A DNA stretch of 47,056 bases. Origin: Osedax symbiont Rs1. Lineage in GTDB: Bacteria; Pseudomonadota; Gammaproteobacteria; Pseudomonadales; Balneatricaceae. A model generated the notes under the pieces. The model was not told the DNA's origin. It was given only the letters and a program-made list of their open reading frames with translations, and did no database searches. Every line of letters begins with the position of its first letter. Position 1 is the first letter of the stretch. Where the stretch lies: NCBI GenBank assembly GCA_000416275.1, contig ASZJ01000155.1, positions 1 through 47,056 on the forward strand, read 5' to 3'. Positions 36,923-46,907 of the stretch are shown in pieces. The translations under genes and the position numbers were made by a program.

Positions 36923-37831
36923 ATGTGGTTTAAAAATATTATTTTTTATCGTTTTACCGAAAATGTCAGCTTCACCGCCGAGCAACTTGAGTCCGCGTTT
37001 GAAGAGCATTTATTCACCCCCTGTAAAAGCCAAGAATTATCCCGCTATGGCTGGGTCTCCCCTCATTCCAGTATGCACAATCAACAAGTGTTTCAAAGTA
37101 ATGGTGCTTTTTTAATTACCGCACAGAAAGAAGATAAATTAGTCCCCAGCTCAGTCGTCAATCAGCAGTTAAAGGACAAAATTGAGATTATACAAAAGCA
37201 AGAGGGGCGAAAAATTTATCGAAAAGAGCAGCTTAGTTTAAAAGATGAAATCGTCTTAGACTTACTGCCACGTGCTTTTAGCAAATACAGTCAAACCAGC
37301 GCGCTAATAGTCCCGCAACATAACTTTATGGTTGTCGACAGTTCAAGCTACACTAAAGCTGAAGAGTTATTAAATTTACTGCGCAATAGCTTAGGCTCAC
37401 TCGCGGTTAAACTGCCCGATGTCAACCACTCCCCCGCTGTTATGATGTCGCAGTGGTTAAATCAAGAGAGCTTAGTACCAGCGTTCAAATGCCTAGAAGA
37501 ATGTGAGTTAAAAGACCAGAGTGGCGACGGCGCTGTTATCAAAGTAAAAGGTCAAGAGCTGCAGTGTGATGAAATTACTATGCACTTAGACGCTGGCAAA
37601 CAAGTGACTAAACTAGCTTTAGAGTGGGACGAAACCCTCAGCTTCATTTTACATGAAGACCTGTCTATCAAGCGCTTCAAGCCCTCTGATCAATTATCCA
37701 CTGAATTGAATGAGGAAGATTCTGAAGATCCTTTACAGAGACTAGATTCCGATACCGCTAGATTAACCTTAGAGCTACAGCGTTTATTACCACAACTGTT
37801 AAGTGCCTTTGGCGGTGAAGTTGTTCGTTAA
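36923..37831 (+). CDS. rdgC: Recombination-associated protein RdgC
   Basis: 302 residues from ATG 36923, which gives the usual opening MWFKNIIFYRF, with GAGGAT about ten bases upstream. The conserved core includes CKSQELSRYGWVSP, GAFLITAQKEDKLVPSSVV and KDEIVLDLLPRAFSKYS. RdgC forms a ring-shaped dimer binding double-stranded DNA and restrains RecA. The C-terminal third is acidic (NEEDSEDP). Confidence 0.94.
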   Translation: MWFKNIIFYRFTENVSFTAEQLESAFEEHLFTPCKSQELSRYGWVSPHSSMHNQQVFQSNGAFLITAQKEDKLVPSSVVNQQLKDKIEIIQKQEGRKIYRKEQLSLKDEIVLDLLPRAFSKYSQTSALIVPQHNFMVVDSSSYTKAEELLNLLRNSLGSLAVKLPDVNHSPAVMMSQWLNQESLVPAFKCLEECELKDQSGDGAVIKVKGQELQCDEITMHLDAGKQVTKLALEWDETLSFILHEDLSIKRFKPSDQLSTELNEEDSEDPLQRLDSDTARLTLELQRLLPQLLSAFGGEVVR

Positions 37832-37998
37832 CTAATTTTTATCTAGAAACTGGGATCTAACTAGAGAGATACTATATTCGATCTACTGGATAATAGATGT
37901 AGGAGTTGCTCATGCAAAATACCGACATCTAGATAAGCTGGCAGATCGAATCAGTGGCCATCCGCAGCAGCTGACACTAGATGCTCTAACACCAGTGC

Positions 37999-38325
37999 TT
38001 ATTTACACCATTGACGTTCACATGGAACACCATCGGAATCACCGTCCATTTTTGGATTTGGGCAGTTTTGTAGGAAAAATTTAGCCTCAGAGCACGAGTT
38101 CATTTGACTGCAATACTGACGACCATCGCATGAGTATTTTGCACTTGCTGCCTTTTGATAACCTAAAGTCGCTGGACTTTTAGCCGCTGCAGAGGAATTA
38201 ATAACGGTCAGATAGGGCGTGCCAACTAGCTCGAGATCGGCATTGGTCAAGACTTGAACTTCTTGCCTGGGATACATGTTCCAAACACCGGCACCAATCA
38301 GCACGAATAATATTAACTTTTTCAT
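37999..38325 (-). CDS. Excalibur calcium-binding domain protein
   Basis: 108 residues from ATG 38325 (MKKLILFVLIGAG), giving a short N-terminal hydrophobic segment that is a signal peptide or membrane anchor. The C-terminus carries an excalibur domain, with a cysteine-rich DxDxDGxxCE motif (DGDSDGVPCE) and CSQMNSCSEAKFFLQNC. The family is extracellular and binds calcium; its function is unknown. Similar small exported proteins occur singly in marine gammaproteobacteria. Confidence 0.82.
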   Translation of the reverse strand: MKKLILFVLIGAGVWNMYPRQEVQVLTNADLELVGTPYLTVINSSAAAKSPATLGYQKAASAKYSCDGRQYCSQMNSCSEAKFFLQNCPNPKMDGDSDGVPCERQWCK

Positions 38326-38522
38326 TGATAGATTCTTACTGTTTATAGGATTATGACGTCCACATATTATGGACAAGATAGTTTATCTAAAATATCACGA
38401 GCTATAAACCCCATCAAACCAATAATTTTCAACACTTTACTGACGCTGAGATATTTAACCAGTTTAGCTTTATTGTCTAGTGTCTTAATTTTCGACAATC
38501 CCTCAAGATAACGTACATCTAA

Positions 38523-38578
38523 GAGCCTCTGAACAAGTCATATATGTGATTGGCGCACAGAGGAGTTGGCGATTAATA
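38523..38578. repeat. Family C repeat, copy 2
   Basis: GAGCCTCTGAACAAGTCA differs by one base from the start of the 12876 copy, and the following ~35 bases keep the same pattern (ATTGGCG, CACAGAGGAG, GGCGATTAA). The rest of the 38326-38809 gap, apart from the hairpin at 38626, shows nothing recognisable. Confidence 0.5.
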
Positions 38579-38625
38579 CAACCGGTATACTGATGGTGTT
38601 ACGAGAGCCGTGCAAAGCGCAAATT

Positions 38626-38657
38626 TCTCTACACACCCGGTCGTCGGGTGTGCAGAG
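38626..38657. repeat. Strong GC-rich hairpin
   Basis: CTCTACACACCCG pairs with CGGGTGTGCAGAG around a GTCGT loop, with one A-C mismatch. It lies about 150 bp after the nosL stop in the nosL direction of transcription and could end the nos transcript, but no T-tract follows on the minus strand. An additional outer AAAT / ATTT pairing is possible. Confidence 0.6.
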
Positions 38658-38809
38658 ATTTATTAAGCTGGAAAAAAGATCTGAGGAATAGTTTTTGTTA
38701 CTTGTAACGTCTACTCTGATTGAAACCTGCTACTTATAACGCTGCTCAAGCTCTGTTAAATCGAGGCAGTTTTCGCCGTGATAACAGCTAACTAGTTTAA
38801 CCTAAACCC

Positions 38810-39331
38810 TTACATTTTCATCTTAGTCATCGCTGCCATCACTTGCAGATCCACTTGCTCGAAGGTCAGCACTTTTCCACCTTCACTCGCTGCAAAATCG
38901 CTAGCATCCTGACGTTTTGAAAAGCTAGCTAAGGTCGGCCCCATCGCACCTTTTTTGCCGTGACCGACCACATAAAATGCCAGTTTGGCGTCCGTATAGG
39001 TATCTTCCTCTGGGTGCCCCCAAGGCGTGACCGCCATATCGTGGACAAAAGCTTGCTGGATGTTATGTTGATTTTCTGGATCCAAAATAAAGGCAAACAT
39101 ATCCCTAGTAGAGCAAAATTTCATATTGCCACTGATCCCCCTAGAGTATAGCTGTCCTTTAGGGCCGGGGTACTTGCTAATTGTCATCCCGCAAAGATGA
39201 CATTGATCAGCTTTCTCTATCGCGATGACCTGCTGCACCATCGCTTCAGTCTTTTGATCTTGACAGCCCTGCAGTGCTAACACACCCACGGCTAACAAGG
39301 CTGTCAGCAATACTTTAGTTAAATTTCTCAT
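38810..39331 (-). CDS. nosL: Copper chaperone lipoprotein NosL
   Basis: 173 residues from ATG 39331, with AAGGGG about eight bases upstream. A lipobox LQGC places the lipidated cysteine at residue 23. The copper site motif is DQCHLCGMTI (Cys44, Cys47, Met49). It delivers Cu(I) for the CuZ centre of NosZ together with NosDFY. It is the last gene of the nos operon and starts immediately after the nosY stop. Confidence 0.93.
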   Translation of the reverse strand: MRNLTKVLLTALLAVGVLALQGCQDQKTEAMVQQVIAIEKADQCHLCGMTISKYPGPKGQLYSRGISGNMKFCSTRDMFAFILDPENQHNIQQAFVHDMAVTPWGHPEEDTYTDAKLAFYVVGHGKKGAMGPTLASFSKRQDASDFAASEGGKVLTFEQVDLQVMAAMTKMKM

Positions 39332-39332
39332 T

Positions 39333-40160
39333 TTATAAACCCCTTTTATTAAATATATATACCGATGTGGCGATCGGCAGCACCAGCCATAGCAGCAGCG
39401 CGCCAAACATCGCGGCCATACTGAACTGCGCCTGCTGTGTAATAGCCATCAAGCCACTTAAATTTTGCTCGGCAAAGTAACTGATATTAACCAACCTAAA
39501 GATGTCGGTCGGATTTAGCAGCAGTAGATAGGGAAATAAATCGGCATTTAGATCACCTTGTGTGGTCACTAAAAGCCCCAACAATCCTAAATCGAAGACT
39601 AATACGAAAAAAAACCAGAGGATCAAGGCGAGCCCCGCAGCCTTTGATTTTTCACTGACACTGCAGCTAACTACATAGGCAATGGCGATAAAAATCCAGC
39701 CTAGCAATATCGCTGAAAATATAAAAACTGCGTAGGGAACCAGCAGTTCTTGCCAGCTAGTAGACGCTGAAAACAAGCCGATCATCACCGCGGAGGAGCC
39801 AAAACCTACCGTGGTAGAAAAAGCCATAATAGCCCCTTGCCCCAACATTTTTCCCAGCAGCAACTGCCAGCGTGCCAGTGGATAGGTCATCAGCAATAGC
39901 AAAGTACCACTTTCGTCCTCGCCAACTATGCCATCGTAAGCCAACATCAGCGCGATCAATGGAATGATAAACACCGCTAAGCTCGCCAGACTGACGATGG
40001 TGGTGGATAGCGAGGTAAAACCTACTTGACCGGCCGCTGCCGCGCCAAAATAGGCCAGCCCCATCGCCAACATCGATAATATAATACAGATAGACAGCAC
40101 CCAACGATTGCGCAGTCCATCGCGAAATTCCTTACCTGCGACTATTAATATTGCTCTCAC
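39333..40160 (-). CDS. nosY: NosY, ABC permease of nos operon
   Basis: 275 residues with about six membrane helices and the ABC-2 type opening AGKEFRDGLRNRWVLS. The acidic loop LAYDGIVGEDESGTLLLLMTYPL is a known NosY hallmark. It pairs with NosF to form the transporter linked to periplasmic NosD. The start overlaps the nosF stop by four bases. Confidence 0.93.
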   Translation of the reverse strand: MRAILIVAGKEFRDGLRNRWVLSICIILSMLAMGLAYFGAAAAGQVGFTSLSTTIVSLASLAVFIIPLIALMLAYDGIVGEDESGTLLLLMTYPLARWQLLLGKMLGQGAIMAFSTTVGFGSSAVMIGLFSASTSWQELLVPYAVFIFSAILLGWIFIAIAYVVSCSVSEKSKAAGLALILWFFFVLVFDLGLLGLLVTTQGDLNADLFPYLLLLNPTDIFRLVNISYFAEQNLSGLMAITQQAQFSMAAMFGALLLWLVLPIATSVYIFNKRGL

Positions 40161-41074
40161 AATTGCACCTCTGTATTGCCTTGTACCTGAATAAAGTGCC
40201 GGTATAGATCTTCTAGTGAAGGCAGAGATATCTGCAAATCCTGTAAACCTTGCAGTTCAACCAACTGTTTTAATACTTGCATTTTTTGCCCCATAGCGAC
40301 CTCGAGCTGATAGTGCCCCGAGAGCGGATCGGTTTTCACTACCGCCTCAGCTAACTTAGCAGGCAGCGCCAACGCACTGCCCTGCAGCTTAAACTGAGCG
40401 GGTAGCGCCGCCTGATCGCGCAACTGCTCCAAACTACCGCTAGCCAGTAATTGGCCATTACCCATAATCAACGCGCGGTCGATATATTTTTCAACCCCGG
40501 GCAATACGTGCGAGCACAATATCACTGTGCAACCGGTTTGTTTGAGCTGCTCAATCGTTAAATAGAAATCTTGGGTGGCGATCGGATCTAAGCCGACCGT
40601 CGGTTCATCGAGCAGCAGTAATTTTGGATCACCCAACAGCGCCTGCGCCAGCCCAAGACGCTGTCGCATCCCCTTAGAGTAGGTCTTTACTTTGCGTTTA
40701 CAGGCATCTTGTAATCCCACTTGCGCCAGCAATTGCATTGACTTAGCGCGGTTGACCTTTTTTAACCGAGCAAAATAATTTAGTACCTCTAAACCGGTTA
40801 GCTGCTCGTAGAAGCTAACATTTTCCTGTAAAAATCCCAATTTACTGCGAATCTGCAATGCCTTGCCGTGACAGGGGTTTTCGCCGAAGACCTTAACTTC
40901 CCCTGAGGTCGCCTCGATCAATCCCAGTATTAACTTAATAATGGTGGTTTTTCCGGCCCCATTGTGACCAAACAATCCCAGTACTTCGCCCTGTTGCAAA
41001 CTTAAATCTAAACGGTGTAGAGCATGTACTCCGAGGTACTTTTTTTCGACTTGCTGTAATTCAACGATACTCAT
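40157..41074 (-). CDS. nosF: NosF, ABC ATPase of nos operon
   Basis: 305 residues. Walker A is GHNGAGKTT (residues 36-44), the signature region is YSKGMRQRLGLAQALLG, Walker B is LLLLDEPTVGLDP, and the switch histidine is in CSHVLPGVEKY. NosF hydrolyses ATP to drive NosDFY in NosZ maturation. It overlaps both nosD and nosY by four bases. Confidence 0.94.
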   Translation of the reverse strand: MSIVELQQVEKKYLGVHALHRLDLSLQQGEVLGLFGHNGAGKTTIIKLILGLIEATSGEVKVFGENPCHGKALQIRSKLGFLQENVSFYEQLTGLEVLNYFARLKKVNRAKSMQLLAQVGLQDACKRKVKTYSKGMRQRLGLAQALLGDPKLLLLDEPTVGLDPIATQDFYLTIEQLKQTGCTVILCSHVLPGVEKYIDRALIMGNGQLLASGSLEQLRDQAALPAQFKLQGSALALPAKLAEAVVKTDPLSGHYQLEVAMGQKMQVLKQLVELQGLQDLQISLPSLEDLYRHFIQVQGNTEVQL

Positions 41075-42465
41075 TCATTTATTCCCATTGTCGACACTGC
41101 CGACTCGCTCAGATGCGCTGGTGGTGCTGTTTTAGAGATGCTATTGGCTGTTGTGCTGGATGTTTTTAGCGCTTTAGTAAGCACCGCTATCGGCTGTTTC
41201 ATCAGCGGTGCACTATCTACCACCCCCGAGCCTTTGAACACTGGAAATTGGTTTTGTACCCAACGTAAAGTCTCAATTGCCGGGCTGTTAAACAGTAATC
41301 TAGCCGCCGGGAATTTCCACAGTAATCGATCGACATTATCATTGGGTTCATAGACGGTATCGCCAATCCCGTCATCGTTCATGTCCCATCCCAGATAATC
41401 ACTCCAATAGTTACCCGACCAGTCTTGCGAGCGGCTGGAAACGTATTTAACTTGAGTTTTGTTATTGATGAATGCGTTGTTAAACAACTGATTCTCTTCA
41501 GAGCCAGCCGTTAAATGGATACCAATATCGCTATCTGAGAATTGATTACCGCTAAACTCATTATACAGCGAATTGTAGATAAACAGTGCCTTGCCCTCTA
41601 GGCCTCTACCACTCGCTCTCCCCATCTGTGGGTTGCGTCGATTTTGCACTCCGCTGATCTGATTATTTTTCAGGGTAGAATAAGTGATATAATTGAGTAA
41701 CATACCGTAATTGACGTCATTGATAGAGCGGTTGTTAATGACCGTCAAATACTTAGACTGCATCAGTGCATAGCCGGTGCGGGTGTTGATAGTGGTGTTG
41801 TTGAGCAAGTGATTACTATAGGAGTACATATAGTGTATGCCGTAACGAAGATCTTGCAGCTGGTTGTTTTCTAAAGTACTGTCATTGCTAGACTCAATAT
41901 AAATGCCATCGCGGGTCGCGGTCACGCTATTGTCTTTGATCAGCGCATCCCTGACATTGTACAAGTGAATGCCATTGCCTCGATCGGTGGAACGCAACTG
42001 ACGATTACCGACAATCTGATTGCCAATTAGCTTGGCGCTACGGGTGCCGTCAACCCAGATACCAAAGCCTCCACCGGACAGCTGATTGTGCGCCACTTTG
42101 CTGTTAGTCGCAGCCTTGGCAATAAAGATAGCCGCATCCATATCGGTTAAATCGCTGCCCCAATTTTGTAGTTTAAGATGGTGTACATAGCTGTCAGCGG
42201 CCTTAATCACCAAGCCGTGCCCCGCGCCGCCAGAATCAATAATTGCGCCGGCGTCACCCGTCAGTTCTATGCTATTTGGCAATACAAAATTGCCGAAATA
42301 AGTACCCTTGGCCAGCTGCACTTTATCGCCGGCAACGGTACTGTCTAATATTTGCTGCAAGTTATCTGCAGACTTGAGGTAAAAATTTTGGCCGTAGCTA
42401 TCATTGCTGCCAGCGAGCAGTATACATAGCAAACTACTGCTAATGACTAGATTGTAACAGGCCAT
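41071..42465 (-). CDS. nosD: NosD, periplasmic copper-processing protein
   Basis: 464 residues. An N-terminal signal peptide (VISSSLLCILLAGSNDSYG) is followed by a right-handed parallel beta-helix made of CASH repeats, readable as repeating N-x-[IV]..N..G patterns such as GNQIVGNRQLRS and NNQLQDLRYGIHYMYS. GNYWSDYLGWDMNDDGIGD near residue 360 is conserved in NosD. The C-terminal tail is a Ser/Thr-rich low-complexity segment. It assembles the CuZ site of NosZ. Confidence 0.93.
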   Translation of the reverse strand: MACYNLVISSSLLCILLAGSNDSYGQNFYLKSADNLQQILDSTVAGDKVQLAKGTYFGNFVLPNSIELTGDAGAIIDSGGAGHGLVIKAADSYVHHLKLQNWGSDLTDMDAAIFIAKAATNSKVAHNQLSGGGFGIWVDGTRSAKLIGNQIVGNRQLRSTDRGNGIHLYNVRDALIKDNSVTATRDGIYIESSNDSTLENNQLQDLRYGIHYMYSYSNHLLNNTTINTRTGYALMQSKYLTVINNRSINDVNYGMLLNYITYSTLKNNQISGVQNRRNPQMGRASGRGLEGKALFIYNSLYNEFSGNQFSDSDIGIHLTAGSEENQLFNNAFINNKTQVKYVSSRSQDWSGNYWSDYLGWDMNDDGIGDTVYEPNDNVDRLLWKFPAARLLFNSPAIETLRWVQNQFPVFKGSGVVDSAPLMKQPIAVLTKALKTSSTTANSISKTAPPAHLSESAVSTMGINE

Positions 42466-42501
42466 TATTAACCTTCGATTTCAATATAACAGTTTGAAAC
42501 T

Positions 42502-42527
42502 GGCCCGACACTGCAACAGTGCGGGCC
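42502..42527 (-). promoter_or_regulatory. Stem-loop between nosZ and nosD
   Basis: GGCCCG plus CACTG pair with CAGTG plus CGGGCC around a three-base loop, with one bulged A. It lies 13 bases after the nosZ stop. No U-tract follows on the minus strand, so it may be an mRNA-stabilising or partial termination hairpin that raises nosZ message over nosDFYL. Confidence 0.55.
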
Positions 42528-42539
42528 CTGAGCACTTTC

Positions 42540-44450
42540 TTACTTAGGCTCTACCAACATACGACCGCGCATTTCCATGTGCAGCGCATGACAGAACCAA
42601 TTACAGTAATACCAATGTACACCGACCTTATCGGCGATAAAGGTCACTGAAGCAGTCTGTTGTGGGCTGATTTCCATCTGCACCCCATGGTTTACCATGC
42701 AGAAACCGTGTGTCACATCCTCTATCTGATCTAGGTTAGTAATAACCACGGTCACTTCATCACCCTGCTTGACCTTGAACTCAGTGAGACCGAAGACCGG
42801 TGCCACCGACATCATGTAGACTCTGACCTTATTGCCGTCACGAATCACCTTGTTTTGCGAGTTGAGATCGACACCGTCGCGCTTGGCCATTGCAACAGTA
42901 CTGGCGAAAGAGGGATCTTTACGGTCGTAGATCTTACGAGTTTTAACCAGCGAGCGATGTACCATAATGCAATCGTGAGGCTCTGCATAAGTAGGGCCAT
43001 CATGGATCAATTTCATGGTATCCCCTGAAATATCAATCAACTGATCGTTTTCAGGGTGCAGCGGTCCACATTGTAAGAAGCGATCTTTTGAGAACTTCTG
43101 CAGCGATACCAAGTACTGGCCATCAGCGTCACGTGTTTCACCCATAGTGGTATGGTTGTGCCCTGGCTGATAGTGAACATCTAGCTTCTGCAGTATGTAA
43201 TCAACCGGCTTACCACTGTATGCTTGAATCGCTTTATCGACATTCCACTTACAGATCTGGCTGTCAATAAACAGCGTGGTATAAGCATTGCCGCGATTGT
43301 CGAAAGCGGTGTGTAACGGCCCTAGACCTAGCTCTACTTCGGCGACAACTGTATCGCGGGGCTTAATTTTATCGGCGAACAGATCGTCAAACTTATCTAG
43401 CTGGAAGACCGTAACAGTCGGCGATAACTTACCGTTGGCAATCGCATACTTACCACCGGGTGCGGTATTAATGCCGTGCGGATTTTTAGGAACAGGAACA
43501 TAGCGAGTTAATTTAGAACCCTTGCGACCGTTAAGTACCGGCACATCAGAACCTGGTAACGTTGTAAAATCACCCGCTTTCACTGCCGCTTCGATCAACT
43601 CTATATTAAAGATAACTAAGTGATCGCGCTCGCTGCGCATTGTACCTTCTAAATCAACTGCGCCCTCTGCATTGTAGCAAGTGGAAAAAGCGTATTTACC
43701 GGTGTAATCGGCATCGGTATTATCTAAGTTGCCATCGACGATAATCTGCCAGGAAACTTCCATCTTCTCGGCATCGATGCCGTTAAACATAGTGTAGTAA
43801 CTGGCAATATCATCCATCTTTAAGCCATTGTTTGGATGGGGCATGCGAAACTCTGCATTGGCAAATACGTACTTAGTAAAAGGTGCTTTTTGCACCCGTA
43901 AACCGTGAATTGCCTGTACATTTGGCACGGTAATAATTTTATCGGTTTTCATGATATCACAGCGAATACGAGCGACGCGCGAATTAGCTTTATCATTGAT
44001 AAACAGATACTTGCCGTCGTAACGACCATCAGTCATCGACATATGTGGGTGATGGCAATCACCATTTAAAGGCGCGTTTTCGCCCAGTACTTCACGACTC
44101 TCGTTAGTGATACCCCAGCCAGTGGCGCTATCTACATTGAATACCGGTATACGCATTAACTCACGCATTGAAGGAATGCCTAAAATGCGCATTTCACCAG
44201 AGTGCCCACCACTCCAAAAACCGTAGTATTCATCCAGCTCACCAGGTCCAACACTGTGCTTGCTGTTACTAGAAGCCTGCGCAGTTGCCGGCAGTAATCC
44301 AGCACCCACTCCGGCGCCAATCGCTCCCGCCGCTCCCATTAGCGCGGCTGAACCACCTAAAAATAGTCGACGGCTGACTTTTACATGCTCGCTGGCTTGC
44401 GGGTCGGCAACATCGATTGCCGGTAAATTCTTGTCTTTAGGATCAATCAT
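42540..44450 (-). CDS. nosZ: Nitrous oxide reductase
   Basis: 636 residues. The N-terminus has a twin-arginine signal SRRLFLGG (Arg27, Arg28) and an Ala-rich stretch, so the enzyme is Tat-exported, the clade I (typical) type. The CuA site in the C-terminal cupredoxin domain is [19 protein letters not shown]. The CuZ histidines are spread over the seven-bladed propeller, for example [21 protein letters not shown] and GHNHTTMGE. It reduces N2O to N2 in the periplasm. GGAGATCT lies about seven bases before the ATG. Confidence 0.97.
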   Translation of the reverse strand: MIDPKDKNLPAIDVADPQASEHVKVSRRLFLGGSAALMGAAGAIGAGVGAGLLPATAQASSNSKHSVGPGELDEYYGFWSGGHSGEMRILGIPSMRELMRIPVFNVDSATGWGITNESREVLGENAPLNGDCHHPHMSMTDGRYDGKYLFINDKANSRVARIRCDIMKTDKIITVPNVQAIHGLRVQKAPFTKYVFANAEFRMPHPNNGLKMDDIASYYTMFNGIDAEKMEVSWQIIVDGNLDNTDADYTGKYAFSTCYNAEGAVDLEGTMRSERDHLVIFNIELIEAAVKAGDFTTLPGSDVPVLNGRKGSKLTRYVPVPKNPHGINTAPGGKYAIANGKLSPTVTVFQLDKFDDLFADKIKPRDTVVAEVELGLGPLHTAFDNRGNAYTTLFIDSQICKWNVDKAIQAYSGKPVDYILQKLDVHYQPGHNHTTMGETRDADGQYLVSLQKFSKDRFLQCGPLHPENDQLIDISGDTMKLIHDGPTYAEPHDCIMVHRSLVKTRKIYDRKDPSFASTVAMAKRDGVDLNSQNKVIRDGNKVRVYMMSVAPVFGLTEFKVKQGDEVTVVITNLDQIEDVTHGFCMVNHGVQMEISPQQTASVTFIADKVGVHWYYCNWFCHALHMEMRGRMLVEPK

Positions 44451-44544
44451 TTTAGATCTCCGATTTTGATGCGCTGTCTTTAAATCAGCGCAATGTTTAA
44501 CTGCTATAATTAGTTTAATATACGATAATTTAATACATAACTTA

Positions 44545-44558
44545 TTGATTTAGCGCAA
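44545..44558 (-). promoter_or_regulatory. Possible degenerate FNR-type site upstream of nosZ
   Basis: Read on the minus strand it is TTGCG-CTAA-ATCAA: one half-site is exact and the other matches at three of five bases. It lies about 100 bp before the nosZ start, between nosR and nosZ. This could be a second, weaker anaerobic promoter, or chance. Confidence 0.3.
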
Positions 44559-44671
44559 TTTAAAATATTTTTCTGAATCCAAAGATCAGCTAAATTTTTA
44601 AAACTAGGCTAAATCAACTTTTTAGGTTCTGTATGCAAAATTAAATCACCGACTCAGGATTATTCAAAACA

Positions 44672-46834
44672 CTATGCGACGTCGCTAATATCCAACGCCT
44701 CAATTTTTTTCATTGCCTTCGCGGCGCGCTCTTTCTTATGGCGCTTTTTCGCCAGTGGCGGGCACTTGTCATCTCGATAATAAGTAACTTGACAGTCGAG
44801 ACACTGATGACACTCGTTGGCATTGATATGGCCATCTGGGTGGATCGCCTGAATTTCGCACTCTCTGGCGCAAGTTCTACAAGGCTGACCACATTCCCTG
44901 CGTCTTTTAAGCCAGTCAAACAAGCGTAATCTAGCCGGTATTGCCAGCGCAGCTCCCAGCGGACATATGTATCTGCAGTAGACTTTGCGGGTAAATATAT
45001 TAATCACCAGCAGCACTACTACGTATAAGACATAGCCCCAATCGCGCTGGAATTTCAGTAGAAAGGTAGTTTTAAAAGGCTCTATTTCGGCGAGGCGCTC
45101 CGCCTGTCCCAGCGATTCTAAAGACACCGCAAACAGCGCTAACAAAATCACATATTTGATTGCCCATAGGCGCTCATGGATGGCAAAGGGTATTTCATAT
45201 TGTTTGATTTTTAGCCGTCGCGCCAGCTCATTAATCAGTTCCTGTAACGCACCGAAGGGACAGAGCCAACCACAAAATATCCCCCTGCCCCACAACAGCA
45301 TAGTCATAGCGACAAAGCCCCAGAGAATAAATAGCATCGGATCCAACAAAAACAGATCCCAGTTAAAATCACCCTGAAAAGCGTGCACAAAAGTAAATAC
45401 GTTAACCACTGACAATTGGCCCAGTGAGTACCAACCGATAAATACCACCGTGAATATTAAATAGCCGGTGCGCAGCCCGTGCATCAACTTAGGCTTTCGC
45501 ACTAGTAAATCTTGGATGAAAATGATCACGAACAGTAGTACCAACGCCACCGTCAACACCGTTATTTGAAAGCTTTTCTGCTCCCAGACACTAACCCACA
45601 GAGGCTCTGGCTCTTCTACAACCAGCGGTGGCGGCCGTACTACATACTGTTCAGGCGTATTGTAAGCTCCATAGAAACTACTAAAAACACTGTCCAGCGC
45701 ACCTACTTGACGGCGCACTAGCAGCTCTAGCTGCCAAGGCGCTCCTATATCAAATTCATAGCTGTCGCGAATCACAAAAATTGCCATTTCAGCAAAGCCG
45801 GGAAAACCTTCTATATAGACATCGTCTAGGCGATAGTAATCACTGTCTCTAAAACTGATTACTTTATCGCCCTGCTGCAATTGGGTGCGGTCAAAAATCC
45901 CCCCGCGCACATAACCATTGCCTTTAAACGAATACTCGCCGCTGGCCATCACTCCAATCGCCACGTCCCGCTCGCCAATTTCAGTCATCAGCCACTGGTA
46001 CTGTTTATCGCCCAGTACATTGCGACCAATACTCGGCACGCTGAGTGGCATGTAGTACATATCGATAAAAGGAGCATCGGAGTGAATCGTACCGGCTTTA
46101 GTCTGGGCTTTGGTGCCGACGAAAGCGGCATCAATTTGCTGCTGATCAAGTAATAATCTGCGGATCGAGCCGTCACCGGTTAAGTTACCCCACCCGGCCT
46201 GGTGGTAAAAATCTTGATTGATACTGGCGGCTTGAACTTTGCTTTGCACAGATAAGCCGGCAATTTCTAAAATAGATGCGACCTTTTTAGCCGAGCGCAT
46301 AATCGCTTCATTGACCACCATCACCGTCACAGTGGCACCAGATATGACATCGACACTGATCACATCACTGTTGTTTCCCGCGCCGATTCGCACTTTATCA
46401 GTGACCATCAACCCCTGGTACTTATCGACAAAGTCAAATAGCTTGTGCTCGGGGATACCCACTAGCAAAATGGGCTCGTGGTGCTCCAGCACTCGGGTAT
46501 TGACGATTTTTCCGCTGAGATCCATCACGATCAAGGTATTGATCGGTTTACCTGAGTAGGCGGGAATATTCAGCACATCATTAGTATTAAAAGCGTAGCC
46601 TAATAGCTGCTCAGCGGCGTAAATTTCACGTACCAGTACTTTATCATCCTGCAGTGCCAGCTTCTCTGTGACGCGACTAATATTCGAAAAGGATTTATTG
46701 ATAGTCTGCAACTGTTGCTGTTCAGTCACCGTGAACATAGCCAGCGCAGCTTGTGAAAAAATACCATACAAACTTATTAAAACTAGGCTCAATACTATTT
46801 TTTTAATGTTGATAAAATTTTTATATACTGGCAT
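44672..46834 (-). CDS. nosR: NosR, membrane flavoprotein regulator/electron donor
   Basis: 720 residues from ATG 46834, with GAAGAG six bases upstream; a TTG five codons earlier is possible. After a signal-like N-terminus, the periplasmic FMN-binding domain has SGATVTVMV (Ser165-Thr170), where the flavin is attached to a threonine. Membrane helices follow, with two ferredoxin-like groups, CGWLCPFGALQE and CRYICPLGAAL. The C-terminal cytoplasmic [4Fe-4S] sites are CRTCARECEI and CHQCLDCQ. It is required for nosZ expression and electron delivery to NosZ. It heads the nos operon. Confidence 0.95.
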   Translation of the reverse strand: MPVYKNFINIKKIVLSLVLISLYGIFSQAALAMFTVTEQQQLQTINKSFSNISRVTEKLALQDDKVLVREIYAAEQLLGYAFNTNDVLNIPAYSGKPINTLIVMDLSGKIVNTRVLEHHEPILLVGIPEHKLFDFVDKYQGLMVTDKVRIGAGNNSDVISVDVISGATVTVMVVNEAIMRSAKKVASILEIAGLSVQSKVQAASINQDFYHQAGWGNLTGDGSIRRLLLDQQQIDAAFVGTKAQTKAGTIHSDAPFIDMYYMPLSVPSIGRNVLGDKQYQWLMTEIGERDVAIGVMASGEYSFKGNGYVRGGIFDRTQLQQGDKVISFRDSDYYRLDDVYIEGFPGFAEMAIFVIRDSYEFDIGAPWQLELLVRRQVGALDSVFSSFYGAYNTPEQYVVRPPPLVVEEPEPLWVSVWEQKSFQITVLTVALVLLFVIIFIQDLLVRKPKLMHGLRTGYLIFTVVFIGWYSLGQLSVVNVFTFVHAFQGDFNWDLFLLDPMLFILWGFVAMTMLLWGRGIFCGWLCPFGALQELINELARRLKIKQYEIPFAIHERLWAIKYVILLALFAVSLESLGQAERLAEIEPFKTTFLLKFQRDWGYVLYVVVLLVINIFTRKVYCRYICPLGAALAIPARLRLFDWLKRRRECGQPCRTCARECEIQAIHPDGHINANECHQCLDCQVTYYRDDKCPPLAKKRHKKERAAKAMKKIEALDISDVA

Positions 46835-46907
46835 CTGGCTCTTCGTCAACTTCTTAACTCTCCAATTATTAGTTGCTTAATTATAAAGAATTAACAGCCA
46901 ACGGGGC

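Noticed and set aside
44572-44660. A further family B element between nosR and nosZ
   Set aside because: TTCTGAATCC at one side and ACCGACTCAGG at the other resemble the ends, but the interior does not match the other copies and no duplication is readable. Kept only as a possible remnant.
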